Source: an uncultured Gammaproteobacteria bacterium (GTDB lineage: Bacteria > Pseudomonadota > Gammaproteobacteria > Eutrophobiales > Eutrophobiaceae). Taken from it: DNA of 64,000 nt. The DNA is taken from contig CALSRS010000001.1 in NCBI GenBank assembly GCA_943788815.1, positions 1,983,501 through 2,047,500 on the forward strand, read 5' to 3'. The position numbers and the translations under genes were made by a program. Below are positions 7,877 to 16,019 of the stretch, one piece after another. The stretch's first letter is position 1; each line of letters opens with the position of its first letter. The notes below the pieces were generated by a model that was not told where the DNA came from, did no database searches, and worked only from the letters and a program-made list of their open reading frames with translations.

Positions 7877-9739
7877 ATGGACAAACCTGATAAGGATAAA
7901 TCTGGCAAGAGCAAACCTGAAGAGAATTCTGTTGATCGTCGAAGCTTTATAAAAGCCGCTGCTGCCAGTGGTGCGGCCCTGGCTGCGGGTGCACACTCCT
8001 TGAGTGCGCAGGTTAGCGGTGGGACAGCCGCTGGTGCTGCTGCGACCGAGGTAATAGAAATCGTCAGCGACAGGAAACACGGGTCCGATTTCATGATGGA
8101 CGTCTTGAAGCAAATGGACTTCGAGTTTATGACCATAAACACGCACTCTGACTCAGCCGGACTACAAGAATCTGTTATTAACTATATGGGGAATGTAAAC
8201 CCGGAGCTGATTACCGGCCTCCACGAAGAAGTATGTGTCGCTATGGCGCACGGCTATTACAAGATCGAGGGCAAGCCACTGGCGACATTGATATATGGGT
8301 CAGTCGGATTACAGCATGCCTCAATGGCCGTCTACAGCGCCTTTTGTGACCGGGTTCCGATCTTTATAATGCTCGGTAACCAGCGCCATAATCCCAACTC
8401 CCGAAGCGTCCAGGATGCCCCTGCAATGGTGCGTGATTTTACCAAGTGGGATGACTCGCCACTCTCACTTGAGCATTTTGCGCAGTCTGCCGTGCGTGCC
8501 TATTCGGTGGCAATGACCACGCCTACCATGCCGGTGGTGCTCTCGGTGGACAAAAAATTGCAGGAGATGATTATCCCCAAAGGGGAGAAGCTGCGAATAC
8601 CAAAATACACACCCAATACACCGCCAGCGGGTGACCCCAACGCCGTCAGGGAACTGGCGAAGATGCTAGTGGATGCGGAACTCCCCGTGCTGGGCGTGGA
8701 ACGGGCAGCGCGTTCACAAGCCGGCTTGGAATACATTATAGAACTGGCCGAGTTGCTGCAGGCCGGGGTGGTGGACACCATACAGCGGATGAATTTTCCT
8801 TCCCGGCATCCACTGTTGCAAGAACCCAGTATATTTGGCGAAGCCGACATGGTGTTGGCGCTGGAGATGCCGATGCTGTCTCATTCCAGACTCAAAGAGG
8901 GTGCGAAACTGGCCAGTATCAGCGGTTTTGATCTGTTTACCCGGAGTAATTACTGGCATTTCGGCGACTACCAGGAACCCGATTTTTCGATTGCCGCTGA
9001 TGCTGAGGCAACACTTCCATTACTTATCGAAGAGGTTAGGCAGCAGATGTCAAGGAGCAAACGATCTGCCGTTCGCGCGCGCGGTGCCAAGTTTGCCGAG
9101 ATCAACAAGCAGAACCGAGAGCGTGATAAGGCGTTTGCTGCCAATGGCTGGAACGATAGCCCGCTCAACACCGCACGCGTGGCTGCCGAGTTGTGGGAAC
9201 AGATCAAAAACAAGGACTGGTCGCTGGTTTCACGCAGTGACGGTATGAGCGACTGGGCATGGAAGCTCTGGGACTTTAACAAGTACTATCATCACATCGG
9301 TCAGTCCGGCTCGGTAGGCGTCGGTTATAGCAATCCCGCGTCGGTTGGTGCGGCATTGGCGAACCGCAAGCACGGGCGCCTGTCCATTAACCTGCAAAAC
9401 GACGGTGACTTTATGTTTCTGCCATCGACATTGTGGACGGCGGCGCATCATAAGATTCCTATGCTCACCGTCATGCACAACAACCGGGCCTATAACCAGG
9501 AAATCATGTTAATTTCTCGTATGGCCGCCTTGCGTGATCGGGATGTCTCCCGATGCACCATTGGTAGCGTCATCGATAATCCCAATATTGATTTTGCACA
9601 GATGGCCAGAAGTATGGGCTGGTACGCAGAGGGTCCTATTGAGCATCCATCGGAACTGGCGCCGGCGATGAAACGGGCCATTGCTGCAGTTGAAAGCGGT
9701 CAGCCAGCCTTGCTAGATACCGTCACACATCCGAACTAG
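7877..9739 (+). CDS. Tat-exported thiamine-diphosphate-dependent enzyme (acetolactate synthase-like)
   Basis: A 620-residue protein with a twin-arginine signal: VDRRSFIKAAAASG then a hydrophobic stretch ending LSAQ near residue 46. The rest follows the three-domain TPP enzyme plan. The N-terminal PYR domain has GLHEEVCVAMAHGYYK near 118, whose Glu should activate the cofactor. A middle domain follows. The C-terminal PP domain has NDGDFMFLPS then MHNNRAYNQE near 515-545, the Mg-TPP motif. Such enzymes decarboxylate or ligate 2-oxo acids and normally sit in the cytoplasm; folding with cofactor before Tat export would explain a periplasmic form. The cytochrome c gene starts 12 bases after its stop, which suggests electrons from a 2-oxo acid or aldehyde pass to that cytochrome. 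Substrate unknown. Confidence 0.85.
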   Translation: MDKPDKDKSGKSKPEENSVDRRSFIKAAAASGAALAAGAHSLSAQVSGGTAAGAAATEVIEIVSDRKHGSDFMMDVLKQMDFEFMTINTHSDSAGLQESVINYMGNVNPELITGLHEEVCVAMAHGYYKIEGKPLATLIYGSVGLQHASMAVYSAFCDRVPIFIMLGNQRHNPNSRSVQDAPAMVRDFTKWDDSPLSLEHFAQSAVRAYSVAMTTPTMPVVLSVDKKLQEMIIPKGEKLRIPKYTPNTPPAGDPNAVRELAKMLVDAELPVLGVERAARSQAGLEYIIELAELLQAGVVDTIQRMNFPSRHPLLQEPSIFGEADMVLALEMPMLSHSRLKEGAKLASISGFDLFTRSNYWHFGDYQEPDFSIAADAEATLPLLIEEVRQQMSRSKRSAVRARGAKFAEINKQNRERDKAFAANGWNDSPLNTARVAAELWEQIKNKDWSLVSRSDGMSDWAWKLWDFNKYYHHIGQSGSVGVGYSNPASVGAALANRKHGRLSINLQNDGDFMFLPSTLWTAAHHKIPMLTVMHNNRAYNQEIMLISRMAALRDRDVSRCTIGSVIDNPNIDFAQMARSMGWYAEGPIEHPSELAPAMKRAIAAVESGQPALLDTVTHPN

Positions 9740-9751
9740 GGAGGAATGATA

Positions 9752-10126
9752 ATGTACTTAATTAAAAAATCCCAGTTAGTCTGTAGTCGCATCATCATTG
9801 CCTTGATGTTTTTAGTTGGCGCGCAAAGCGTTCATGCGCAAACGACCGCAGAAGAAAGAGGCAAGCAGGATTTCGTCACTTATATGTGTTACGGCTGTCA
9901 TGGCTTTACGGGACAAGGCGGGCAAACCGATGTGGCACCAAGGATCAATGTCGATGTTCATACCGCTGAGTCAATGGCGGCCTACGCGCGCAACCCTGGT
10001 GGCAGGATGCCGCCGTATCATACCGAGGCTCAGATCCCTGATCAGGCCTTACGGGATATATACGCGTATTTGAAATCGCTTCCGCCATCACCTGCCTGGG
10101 AAGACATCCCACTTCTCAATGATTAA
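9752..10126 (+). CDS. small c-type cytochrome paired with the TPP enzyme
   Basis: A 124-residue monoheme cytochrome with a signal peptide ending VHAQ. The heme site CYGCH lies near residue 50 (MCYGCHGFTGQGG), and a likely Met ligand is in GGRMPPYH. I place the start at ATG 9752 rather than the ATG at 9746 because GGGAGG at 9739-9744 is then spaced by 7 bases. That RBS overlaps the stop of the TPP enzyme gene, so the two are tightly coupled. It is the probable electron acceptor of that enzyme in the periplasm (inference from gene order). Confidence 0.85.
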   Translation: MYLIKKSQLVCSRIIIALMFLVGAQSVHAQTTAEERGKQDFVTYMCYGCHGFTGQGGQTDVAPRINVDVHTAESMAAYARNPGGRMPPYHTEAQIPDQALRDIYAYLKSLPPSPAWEDIPLLND

Positions 10127-10136
10127 AATTTAAATT

Positions 10137-10200
10137 AAGGTGACAGTTAACTTAATTAGTTTATCTTTATAGTTGAAATAATTAAGTTAACTGTCACCTT
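10137..10200. terminator. perfect 22-bp inverted repeat, bidirectional terminator candidate
   Basis: AAGGTGACAGTTAACTTAAT (10137-10156, plus TA) is matched exactly by its reverse complement at 10179-10200, leaving a 20-base loop. It fills the gap between the convergent cytochrome (ends 10126) and LVIVD (ends 10208) genes. The stem is AT-rich with no U-tract of classic length, so it may be a mobile hairpin as well as, or instead of, a terminator. Confidence 0.75.
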
Positions 10201-10207
10201 ATTTCTT

Positions 10208-11830
10208 TCACTCTGAGCTTAAATTGACGATGTCCCGTGCGTAACCGGTGAGTCTGACAATATGTAGCCCACCACCGGGTCGATCCGTTCCGTAGATCAA
10301 GCCTCGATCATCCACCTCGACGTTGTTGATGACTCCTACTCGTTGACACGCGCTGGTTGGTGATTCGAACCCGAATTCGCCTCCTTCCCTGGTCTCTGCG
10401 TTTGAGCAAGTCGGGACCGTGTTCTCGTTTGGGGCAGGAATGAAATAGGCAAGCTCGTGTGGGGCGAAGGGATCGCGGATGTCCCAAACGCGGATGCCTG
10501 CGTTGAAGTAGGCGATGATGGCCAGTTTGCCGTAATAAGGTGGGTAGAACGATTCCGATGAAGAGTGCACTCCGTGCCGCCCGCCACGTGCGCAATAGTC
10601 ACCTTCTTGCACCCGGATAGTCGATAGCGGCCAGGGACTAATTTCATGGGTCACATCGACGATGAACGCCAGCTGTGGCGCCGAGCGTCCCTGCGTCAGC
10701 TCTTCGGGCGGGTAATTTGACGCGCAGTTGTTGGACCGCCCCGCCTCTGACGACACGAGTAGCAGATCTCGATTTCTCTTTAGAGGGTGTGTCTGGAATC
10801 CGGGTGTTGGTTGGTTGAAGATGGGAAACGCGGTGTGTCCACCCTGGTCGGGAGACATAACGATATGACTGACCATCGGGGCGAGCATTTCAGCCTCTGT
10901 AGGGGTGCGTGGGTTCTTGAATTCTGTCAGTAACTTCAGTCGATCGACGATCATGAGTATGCCGTTGCTGCCCGTGCCATGTGCCATGTAGATTCGGTTC
11001 TTCAGCCTGCCAGCAGAGATCGCACCGTGGAGGCCGACGCCCCCTTCAATGTGGCCGATGTAGCTGGTGGCACCAGGCTGTTGGCCTGGCATGCCGTAGT
11101 CACGTATATATTTGGGTCTGGCTGGGTCACTAAGATCGTAGATAATGAGATGGTTGCTGCCGGTCCAGTCATCATTGTTTCTACGCCCTGCCAAAAAAGC
11201 CATCCCTGTATCGCATTCCCACCAGTTTTTGTGCGTCCCTGCCAGGTCATCGACGACAGTGGTCAGTTGCGTTGGTTTGAGTGGATCCGTGACGTTCCAG
11301 ATCTCGTGTGCACTGCTCCCGTAAGATCGAAGTAAATACCATTCGCCGTCATCACCGCTTGGCAGGGTCGTACCACTACACACCTGCACCATCTGCGAGC
11401 CACCTTCACCGCGTCCGCTCCCGGTGGGAATATGTGCAAGATATTTAGTGTTTGCGGGATCAGTGACATCCACTATGGACGTCCCATTCTTTTCCATCTG
11501 TCCAGTCAGGGAATTCAACATGGGTTCCCGATTGTGGTGGCCGATGTATGCGATTTGGCGCCCGTCCTGATTAATGATGAGGGGTTGGTAGGCAGAGCGT
11601 CCCTGCAGATCGTTGTAGCCGACGATCTCCATGTTCCAAACTGACGAGACATCACTGGGCCCGGGTGGAGGCGGCTGTTCAGGTGGGGGCGGACCTCCGC
11701 CAGTCAGCGTGATGGAGGGAATATGCGGTCCGTTCGGCGGGTACTGCTGTGCGTCGGCTGGCGCAAGCAGCGCCGCAGCCAACAGGCAGATTATGAGCAA
11801 TTGGCTGTTATGTTTTGTACGAACGCGCAT
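10208..11830 (-). CDS. secreted LVIVD-repeat beta-propeller protein
   Basis: A 540-residue protein with a signal peptide (1-27, ending ADAQ). A proline-rich linker containing GGGPPPPEQPPPPGP lies near 44-58. The rest carries LVIVD-type repeats, seen as IVDVTDPANTKYLAHI, IYDLSDPARPKYIRDY and VWDIRDPFAPHELAYF, which build a beta-propeller. Several Cys in the C-terminal half probably form disulfides. LVIVD proteins are usually secreted and non-enzymatic or of unknown function. It converges on the TPP/cytochrome pair and shares its repeat type with the fusion protein at 27644. RBS GGAGAGAGG is clear. Role unknown; ligand binding or scaffolding is a guess. Confidence 0.8.
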   Translation of the reverse strand: MRVRTKHNSQLLIICLLAAALLAPADAQQYPPNGPHIPSITLTGGGPPPPEQPPPPGPSDVSSVWNMEIVGYNDLQGRSAYQPLIINQDGRQIAYIGHHNREPMLNSLTGQMEKNGTSIVDVTDPANTKYLAHIPTGSGRGEGGSQMVQVCSGTTLPSGDDGEWYLLRSYGSSAHEIWNVTDPLKPTQLTTVVDDLAGTHKNWWECDTGMAFLAGRRNNDDWTGSNHLIIYDLSDPARPKYIRDYGMPGQQPGATSYIGHIEGGVGLHGAISAGRLKNRIYMAHGTGSNGILMIVDRLKLLTEFKNPRTPTEAEMLAPMVSHIVMSPDQGGHTAFPIFNQPTPGFQTHPLKRNRDLLLVSSEAGRSNNCASNYPPEELTQGRSAPQLAFIVDVTHEISPWPLSTIRVQEGDYCARGGRHGVHSSSESFYPPYYGKLAIIAYFNAGIRVWDIRDPFAPHELAYFIPAPNENTVPTCSNAETREGGEFGFESPTSACQRVGVINNVEVDDRGLIYGTDRPGGGLHIVRLTGYARDIVNLSSE

Positions 11831-11886
11831 TCCTCTCTCCTTCGTACGGGTATCCCCGTTTTATCTATTCATCTTATTCCAAAAAA

Positions 11887-11940
11887 GGGGTCGGAGACAA
11901 AAGAGAATCATATTTGAGGTCACAGTAATAACTCGAGAAA
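11887..11940. repeat. hairpin-family copy upstream of the LVIVD gene
   Basis: GGGGTCGGAGACAAAAGAGA followed about 25 bases later by GAGGTCACAGTAATAACT. The first arm is the best match to the family core. It sits 5' of a minus-strand gene and 3' of nothing, so it is not simply a gene terminator. Confidence 0.5.
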
Positions 11941-12024
11941 GTTACAAGAGACGCTAAGTCGTGAAATTTAAAACATTACGATCAAGGAAAGAAAGAACGT
12001 ACGTCTGAATATCCGTGTAGCTCC

Positions 12025-12546
12025 TTATTCATTGACGACATTGATTTCGCCTGCATCAGACATTAATTCTTTCAAATGACGAAATAAGACTCTGGCCGAC
12101 TTGGGCGGTTTGTTCCCGAGCTGTTCCTTTTTGGCATTTCTTACCAGTTGGCGTATGTGCTGGCGATCAAGCTTGGTAAATCGTTCGCACAATTCTTCAA
12201 GTAGCTTATCGTCCCCTGCTAATAAAGCATCTCGCCAGCTTTCTACCTCATGAAATGCTTTTATTTTCATGCCATGAGGTTGGCGCAGAGTTTCCAGCGC
12301 AATCTGTATTGCGTCGATATCTTCGTCACGTAGGAGTTTGCCTATATGTTTGAGCTGACGCCTTAAGGCCTCCATCTTCAATTGCCTGGTGGCCAGGATG
12401 GCCACGCGAAATGATTCTGAAAGGGGAAGTTGATACAGGGCTTTGTCAGGCAGTTCGACGAGTTCCCTGCCCAGGTCACGCAATGCCAGAAATTCGCGCT
12501 TAATTTGAGACTTACTTTTTCTCTCGTTCTCTTCTGTATCTGGCAT
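12025..12546 (-). CDS. darP: ribosome-associated protein DarP (YjgA, DUF615)
   Basis: A 173-residue protein with the DUF615 signatures KSQIKREFLALRDLG and LVELPDKALYQLPL, then the helical RRQLKHIGKLLRDED. The family associates with the late large ribosomal subunit in Gammaproteobacteria and Betaproteobacteria. It is cytoplasmic and of normal length. It starts 6 bases after the yaeQ stop codon, so it is translated from a yaeQ-darP transcript; its own RBS is weak, consistent with coupling. These two housekeeping genes interrupt the run of exported redox genes. Confidence 0.92.
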   Translation of the reverse strand: MPDTEENERKSKSQIKREFLALRDLGRELVELPDKALYQLPLSESFRVAILATRQLKMEALRRQLKHIGKLLRDEDIDAIQIALETLRQPHGMKIKAFHEVESWRDALLAGDDKLLEELCERFTKLDRQHIRQLVRNAKKEQLGNKPPKSARVLFRHLKELMSDAGEINVVNE

Positions 12547-12552
12547 GAATTT

Positions 12553-13095
12553 TTACTGCCCTGTTAATGTCTCAATTAATACCTCAAGCCTGTCATCGTC
12601 GTTGGCCAACCAGACTTGTTTATCCTGGATAGTACATTGTAACTGCATATTACGCTGAGCGAGTGCGACCAGTCCCTGGCTGCTGGCGATGGGCAGGTTA
12701 AATACACAGAGGTTTTTGATTTGCGAAAGCTTATCGCGATTTTGTTCCCACCATAAGTCGGCACCGCGGCCTCCATAGCTGTAAACAATGACTTGCTGCG
12801 CCCGGCCACTGGCCTTACGCAGGCGGCGCTCATCAGGCAGACCTAGGTCTATCCACAGTTCTATCGCCCCGGTGAGATCCTTTTGCCAGAGATCTGGTTC
12901 GTCCTCGGTACTGATACCGCGGCCAAATATGAGATCTTCATGGGCATGTAGTGCAAACGCCAGTAATCGTAACATCATCCGCTCATCGGTTTCTGAAGGG
13001 TGACGAGCGATAGTCAGGGTATGATCATAATAATAATGCCGATCGATATCAGCAATGTTCAGCTCAGCTTTGAATATTGTTGCTTTAGTGGCCAT
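12553..13095 (-). CDS. yaeQ: YaeQ family protein
   Basis: A 180-residue protein with the family features FKAELNIADIDRHYY at the N-terminus, HPSETDERMMLRLLAFALHA near 32-51 and DLTGAIELWIDLGLP near 72-86. YaeQ proteins have a PD-(D/E)XK nuclease-like fold (the E-DLW...W-DLG segment belongs to it), with no firmly established activity. Cytoplasmic. First gene of the yaeQ-darP pair. Length is typical. Confidence 0.92.
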   Translation of the reverse strand: MATKATIFKAELNIADIDRHYYYDHTLTIARHPSETDERMMLRLLAFALHAHEDLIFGRGISTEDEPDLWQKDLTGAIELWIDLGLPDERRLRKASGRAQQVIVYSYGGRGADLWWEQNRDKLSQIKNLCVFNLPIASSQGLVALAQRNMQLQCTIQDKQVWLANDDDRLEVLIETLTGQ

Positions 13096-13260
13096 GGGAA
13101 CACATTAGGGTAGTTAGAACTTGGATGGTAACAGACTATCGCTCTGGGCGATCTGAAAAAGTATTAACCGAAGCAGACTGCCACTTTATTAAGTGGCGCC
13201 GTATTTGGCCTACCTGTATTGCCGGGAAGTTTTTGAGGTAAGAAAAAAAGAAGTTAGTTT

Positions 13261-13674
13261 TTACTCTGAACCTAAATTGCCTTTGAGTTCATTTATTTCT
13301 TCCTTAGAAATAGATGCGAAATATCCCAGGCCGCACGAAGGGCCAGTATGAAAATCAGGGCCAGCCTTGTCCATCACGGTAATGACATCCACGTTACAAA
13401 GACGGTTAGTAGAAGTTGAGTACATAATACTGTCATTAAACTTGAGTCCATTACAAACACGCGGCAGCGTATTTAGATAGTAATCATTGACGCCAGTTCT
13501 AAACACGACATTGGAATTGTCGATGATATCAACTTGCTTGATGCTGCTGGTAGAGATACAGGACATGTCTTTATCTGCATCATCTGTTTCTTGTGCTATG
13601 GCAGTAGAAAAGTTGAAACAATAAACTGCAAAAACCAGGAAAGCATTTAAATGTATGTGTTTAAGGTTACGCAT
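13261..13674 (-). CDS. small secreted protein, DUF6491-like
   Basis: I start at ATG 13674 (137 residues) because it gives a normal signal peptide (MRNLKHIHLN to STAIAQ) and has TTGGAG about 10 bases upstream; a longer frame begins at 13722 without a clear RBS. The mature part has four Cys in the order MSCIST, RVCNGLK, RLCNVDV and PSCGLGYFA. With LNTLPRVCNGL this resembles the DUF6491 family of small periplasmic proteins. The function of that family is unknown. It stands alone. Confidence 0.6.
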   Translation of the reverse strand: MRNLKHIHLNAFLVFAVYCFNFSTAIAQETDDADKDMSCISTSSIKQVDIIDNSNVVFRTGVNDYYLNTLPRVCNGLKFNDSIMYSTSTNRLCNVDVITVMDKAGPDFHTGPSCGLGYFASISKEEINELKGNLGSE

Positions 13675-13953
13675 AAGGGTATTGCTCCAATTTTCAGTCT
13701 TATAACTATAACGCTTGTGCATCTAAAACGTTTACCTAAATAGTGAATAGGGTGCAGACCGTGGTTTTCTACATGGAACTTAGCTAGTCTGGAGATAAAC
13801 GTCTTTTTTATGGTGTAATCGTTCTTAATTTTAAAAAATTTTAATGAAGAAATTTATGAATGAGATCACCAAGGAGAGCTTATCTGAAAATGAACTTTTA
13901 CATTTAATAGCAGTTGATAAGGTATGCGAAATATTCCTGCCATCGATCTGTAG

Positions 13954-14538
13954 CTACGGTTTGTCGTGTGACCAGGGATCACCGGGTTGCTCGATGACGC
14001 CAGAGGTCCATGGGTTAATGCCATAATTCGCCGCCTGGGGCATCGTCACAGCCCGTAGCGTCGTCGCGTTGGCAACGAAATCCTCTGGCACAATGTCATT
14101 TAAATTTAGCAGCAACGCCACAAGACTATAGATCTCGTCGGGTTCAAGGGATTGTGGCGCGTAATAGGGCATAGAGCGGTGAATATAATCGTACAAGGTC
14201 GTCGTACAGCAATACCGGTTTGCGATATTCGGGTTTATACCAGTGTCGCCGGGATTTTCACTCGCGGTCGGTCCATGACAATTTGTGCATTTCGCATCAT
14301 AGATTTTTCGGCCTTGGGCGACTGTCCCTGAGCCAGCCGGGAGTCCCGTGCCATCGGGTTCGATGTCAATATCCCAGGCTGCTATTTCAGAATCTGATGC
14401 GTCCCTTCCAACAGGTTGATTTACAAGATTAGATCCGTCCTGCGCGGCAACTTCAACAGCGCTTGCGATGAATAAGATTATCCCAGCGAGTGCAAACAAC
14501 ATTGTCATAATTGATCGTTTTTGATTAAGACCAGACAT
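13954..14538 (-). CDS. c-type cytochrome, SoxD-like subunit (pair 1)
   Basis: A 194-residue monoheme cytochrome. Signal peptide to about residue 33 (ending VAAQ), then WDIDIEPDGTGLPAGSG, the same lead-in as the SoxD-like protein of pair 2. The heme site CTNCHGP lies near 82-88 and a likely Met ligand in HRSMPYYAP. It overlaps the 3' end of the molybdoenzyme gene by 14 bases, so the two are translationally coupled and should form one complex in the periplasm. An adjacent Cys-Cys (RYCCTTT) is unlike pair 2. It should take electrons from the molybdenum subunit. No other sox genes are nearby. Confidence 0.82.
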   Translation of the reverse strand: MSGLNQKRSIMTMLFALAGIILFIASAVEVAAQDGSNLVNQPVGRDASDSEIAAWDIDIEPDGTGLPAGSGTVAQGRKIYDAKCTNCHGPTASENPGDTGINPNIANRYCCTTTLYDYIHRSMPYYAPQSLEPDEIYSLVALLLNLNDIVPEDFVANATTLRAVTMPQAANYGINPWTSGVIEQPGDPWSHDKP

Positions 14539-15859
14539 TGGTGACCCTCCCGCTTGAGTGGACTTGCCAGGTCTCTATACCGTTATAGGATGCACCCTGT
14601 GGGGCGTATTTCGCGAGCCATTCATGTGTTGGTTGTTTGAACCCTTGGTCATCCCAGGCCCGACTGGTCAATTTCACCGTTTCACCGTTCCAGGTCCACG
14701 GGAAGGTGAACATGGTCGCCATTTTCGGTAACACAGGGCCATGCAAGCGCGCAGTGTGCCATGTCGCACCACTATCGGTACTGATCTCAACACCGGCGAT
14801 CTTGCCATAACCAGAATAGGCCATGCCGCGTAGCTCATTCGCTGGTGGGGTTTGGGCCAAATTCATTCCACCTGAGGGTGTGATGATGTGTGAACGCACA
14901 CCACATTGGACCGAATACTGAAGTGATCTACCGTCATCCGTATGATCGGCGTAGCGAGACGTTTCTTCGCGCATTTGGAACATGCTGCTTCCAAACTGTA
15001 TGCGCCGGATCCATTTATTGCTGGTATTGCCCTCGTAACCAGGGAGTAAAAGACGTACCGGATAACCGTTCTCAGGTCGCACTGGCTCGCCGTTTTGCCC
15101 GTACATCAAGTAGGCATCGTTCCAGAGCTTGTCGATGTCGATGCTGCGCGCCAGGCCCGCGCCGTCGTAAGATTCCACCAGTGCCCAGGTTGATTCTGGC
15201 TTCACATTCACCAGTTCCATGACTGTGCGAAACGGTACTCCCACCCATTCACATGCGCTTGAACGGCCTAGGGAATCAAGGATCGTCGAGTTCTCTTTCA
15301 CTTTGCCTCCGCTAGGGGCTTCCCCATTGCCCTGGCACTCCCAATAAAAAAAGTGCTTTTCGGCACCCAGGCGCATGAGGTCCTCAAGCGTGAACACCAT
15401 TGGGCGTTCAACCATGCCATGGACGAGCAGACGGTATTTCGACGGATCGATGAGTGGGATGCCTGAATGATGTCGTTCGAAGCAGAGATCAGATGGCGTT
15501 ACAGTGCCGATAATCTTGGACCAGTCGGTACTCGATCCTGTGGCATATATCCGCGAGCCACTGATTTCAATCGTACGTTTGAGATCAACAAATGGGGATC
15601 TTCGTCCTACCTCGGTCGGCGCGGCGCCAGCCTGTGACCACGGCGTATCGGTATTGTTGTTTACATAATTATCGGGGGTCGGTTGTGGCATGAGATTTTG
15701 ATGGCTGTATACCTGACCGAGGGCTGCGCGACTTGCTGCCCAGCCCACAACTGCACTACCTCCGCCGAGTAACAGGCGACGACTAATCTTGAATTTCTTC
15801 TCGTCAGAAGCACGAAAAAAATCTAAATCCGAATCTTTAGTCCCTGAATTTTTAGCCAC
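14525..15859 (-). CDS. Tat-exported sulfite-oxidase-family molybdoenzyme, SoxC-like (pair 1)
   Basis: A 444-residue protein with a twin-arginine signal near residues 24-50 (KISRRLLLGGGSAVVGWAAS). The Mo-pterin domain has FYWECQGNGEAPSG near 172-185, whose Cys should ligand molybdenum. RPENGYPVRLLLPGYEGN near 260 and the C-terminal dimerisation domain (ISTDSGATWHTARLHGP) follow. The family oxidises sulfite or sulfane sulfur, but distant members act on other substrates. The exact SoxC pattern EC(S/A)GNS is altered to ECQGNG, unlike pair 2, which hints at a different substrate. It heads an operon with the cytochrome gene. RBS GGAGGAATT lies before the ATG. It diverges from the exported amidohydrolase gene. 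Confidence 0.85.
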   Translation of the reverse strand: MAKNSGTKDSDLDFFRASDEKKFKISRRLLLGGGSAVVGWAASRAALGQVYSHQNLMPQPTPDNYVNNNTDTPWSQAGAAPTEVGRRSPFVDLKRTIEISGSRIYATGSSTDWSKIIGTVTPSDLCFERHHSGIPLIDPSKYRLLVHGMVERPMVFTLEDLMRLGAEKHFFYWECQGNGEAPSGGKVKENSTILDSLGRSSACEWVGVPFRTVMELVNVKPESTWALVESYDGAGLARSIDIDKLWNDAYLMYGQNGEPVRPENGYPVRLLLPGYEGNTSNKWIRRIQFGSSMFQMREETSRYADHTDDGRSLQYSVQCGVRSHIITPSGGMNLAQTPPANELRGMAYSGYGKIAGVEISTDSGATWHTARLHGPVLPKMATMFTFPWTWNGETVKLTSRAWDDQGFKQPTHEWLAKYAPQGASYNGIETWQVHSSGRVTNVWS

Positions 15860-16019
15860 AACAATTCCTCCTGGGTTGAAACCATCCTAGCAGAATTATT
15901 GTTATACAAAAAGTAAATAGACGACAGCTCGTGGTTTGCAAAAAATTTGGATATCAAAATTTACTTCCAATACACTTCTAAAATAGTATTTTGGCAAGTA
16001 GTGCTAATTGGAGGATGTG

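Noticed and set aside
13844-14026. 60-codon plus-strand ORF next to the SoxD-like gene
   Set aside because: No RBS, half of it is antisense to the cytochrome gene, and no recognisable domain.
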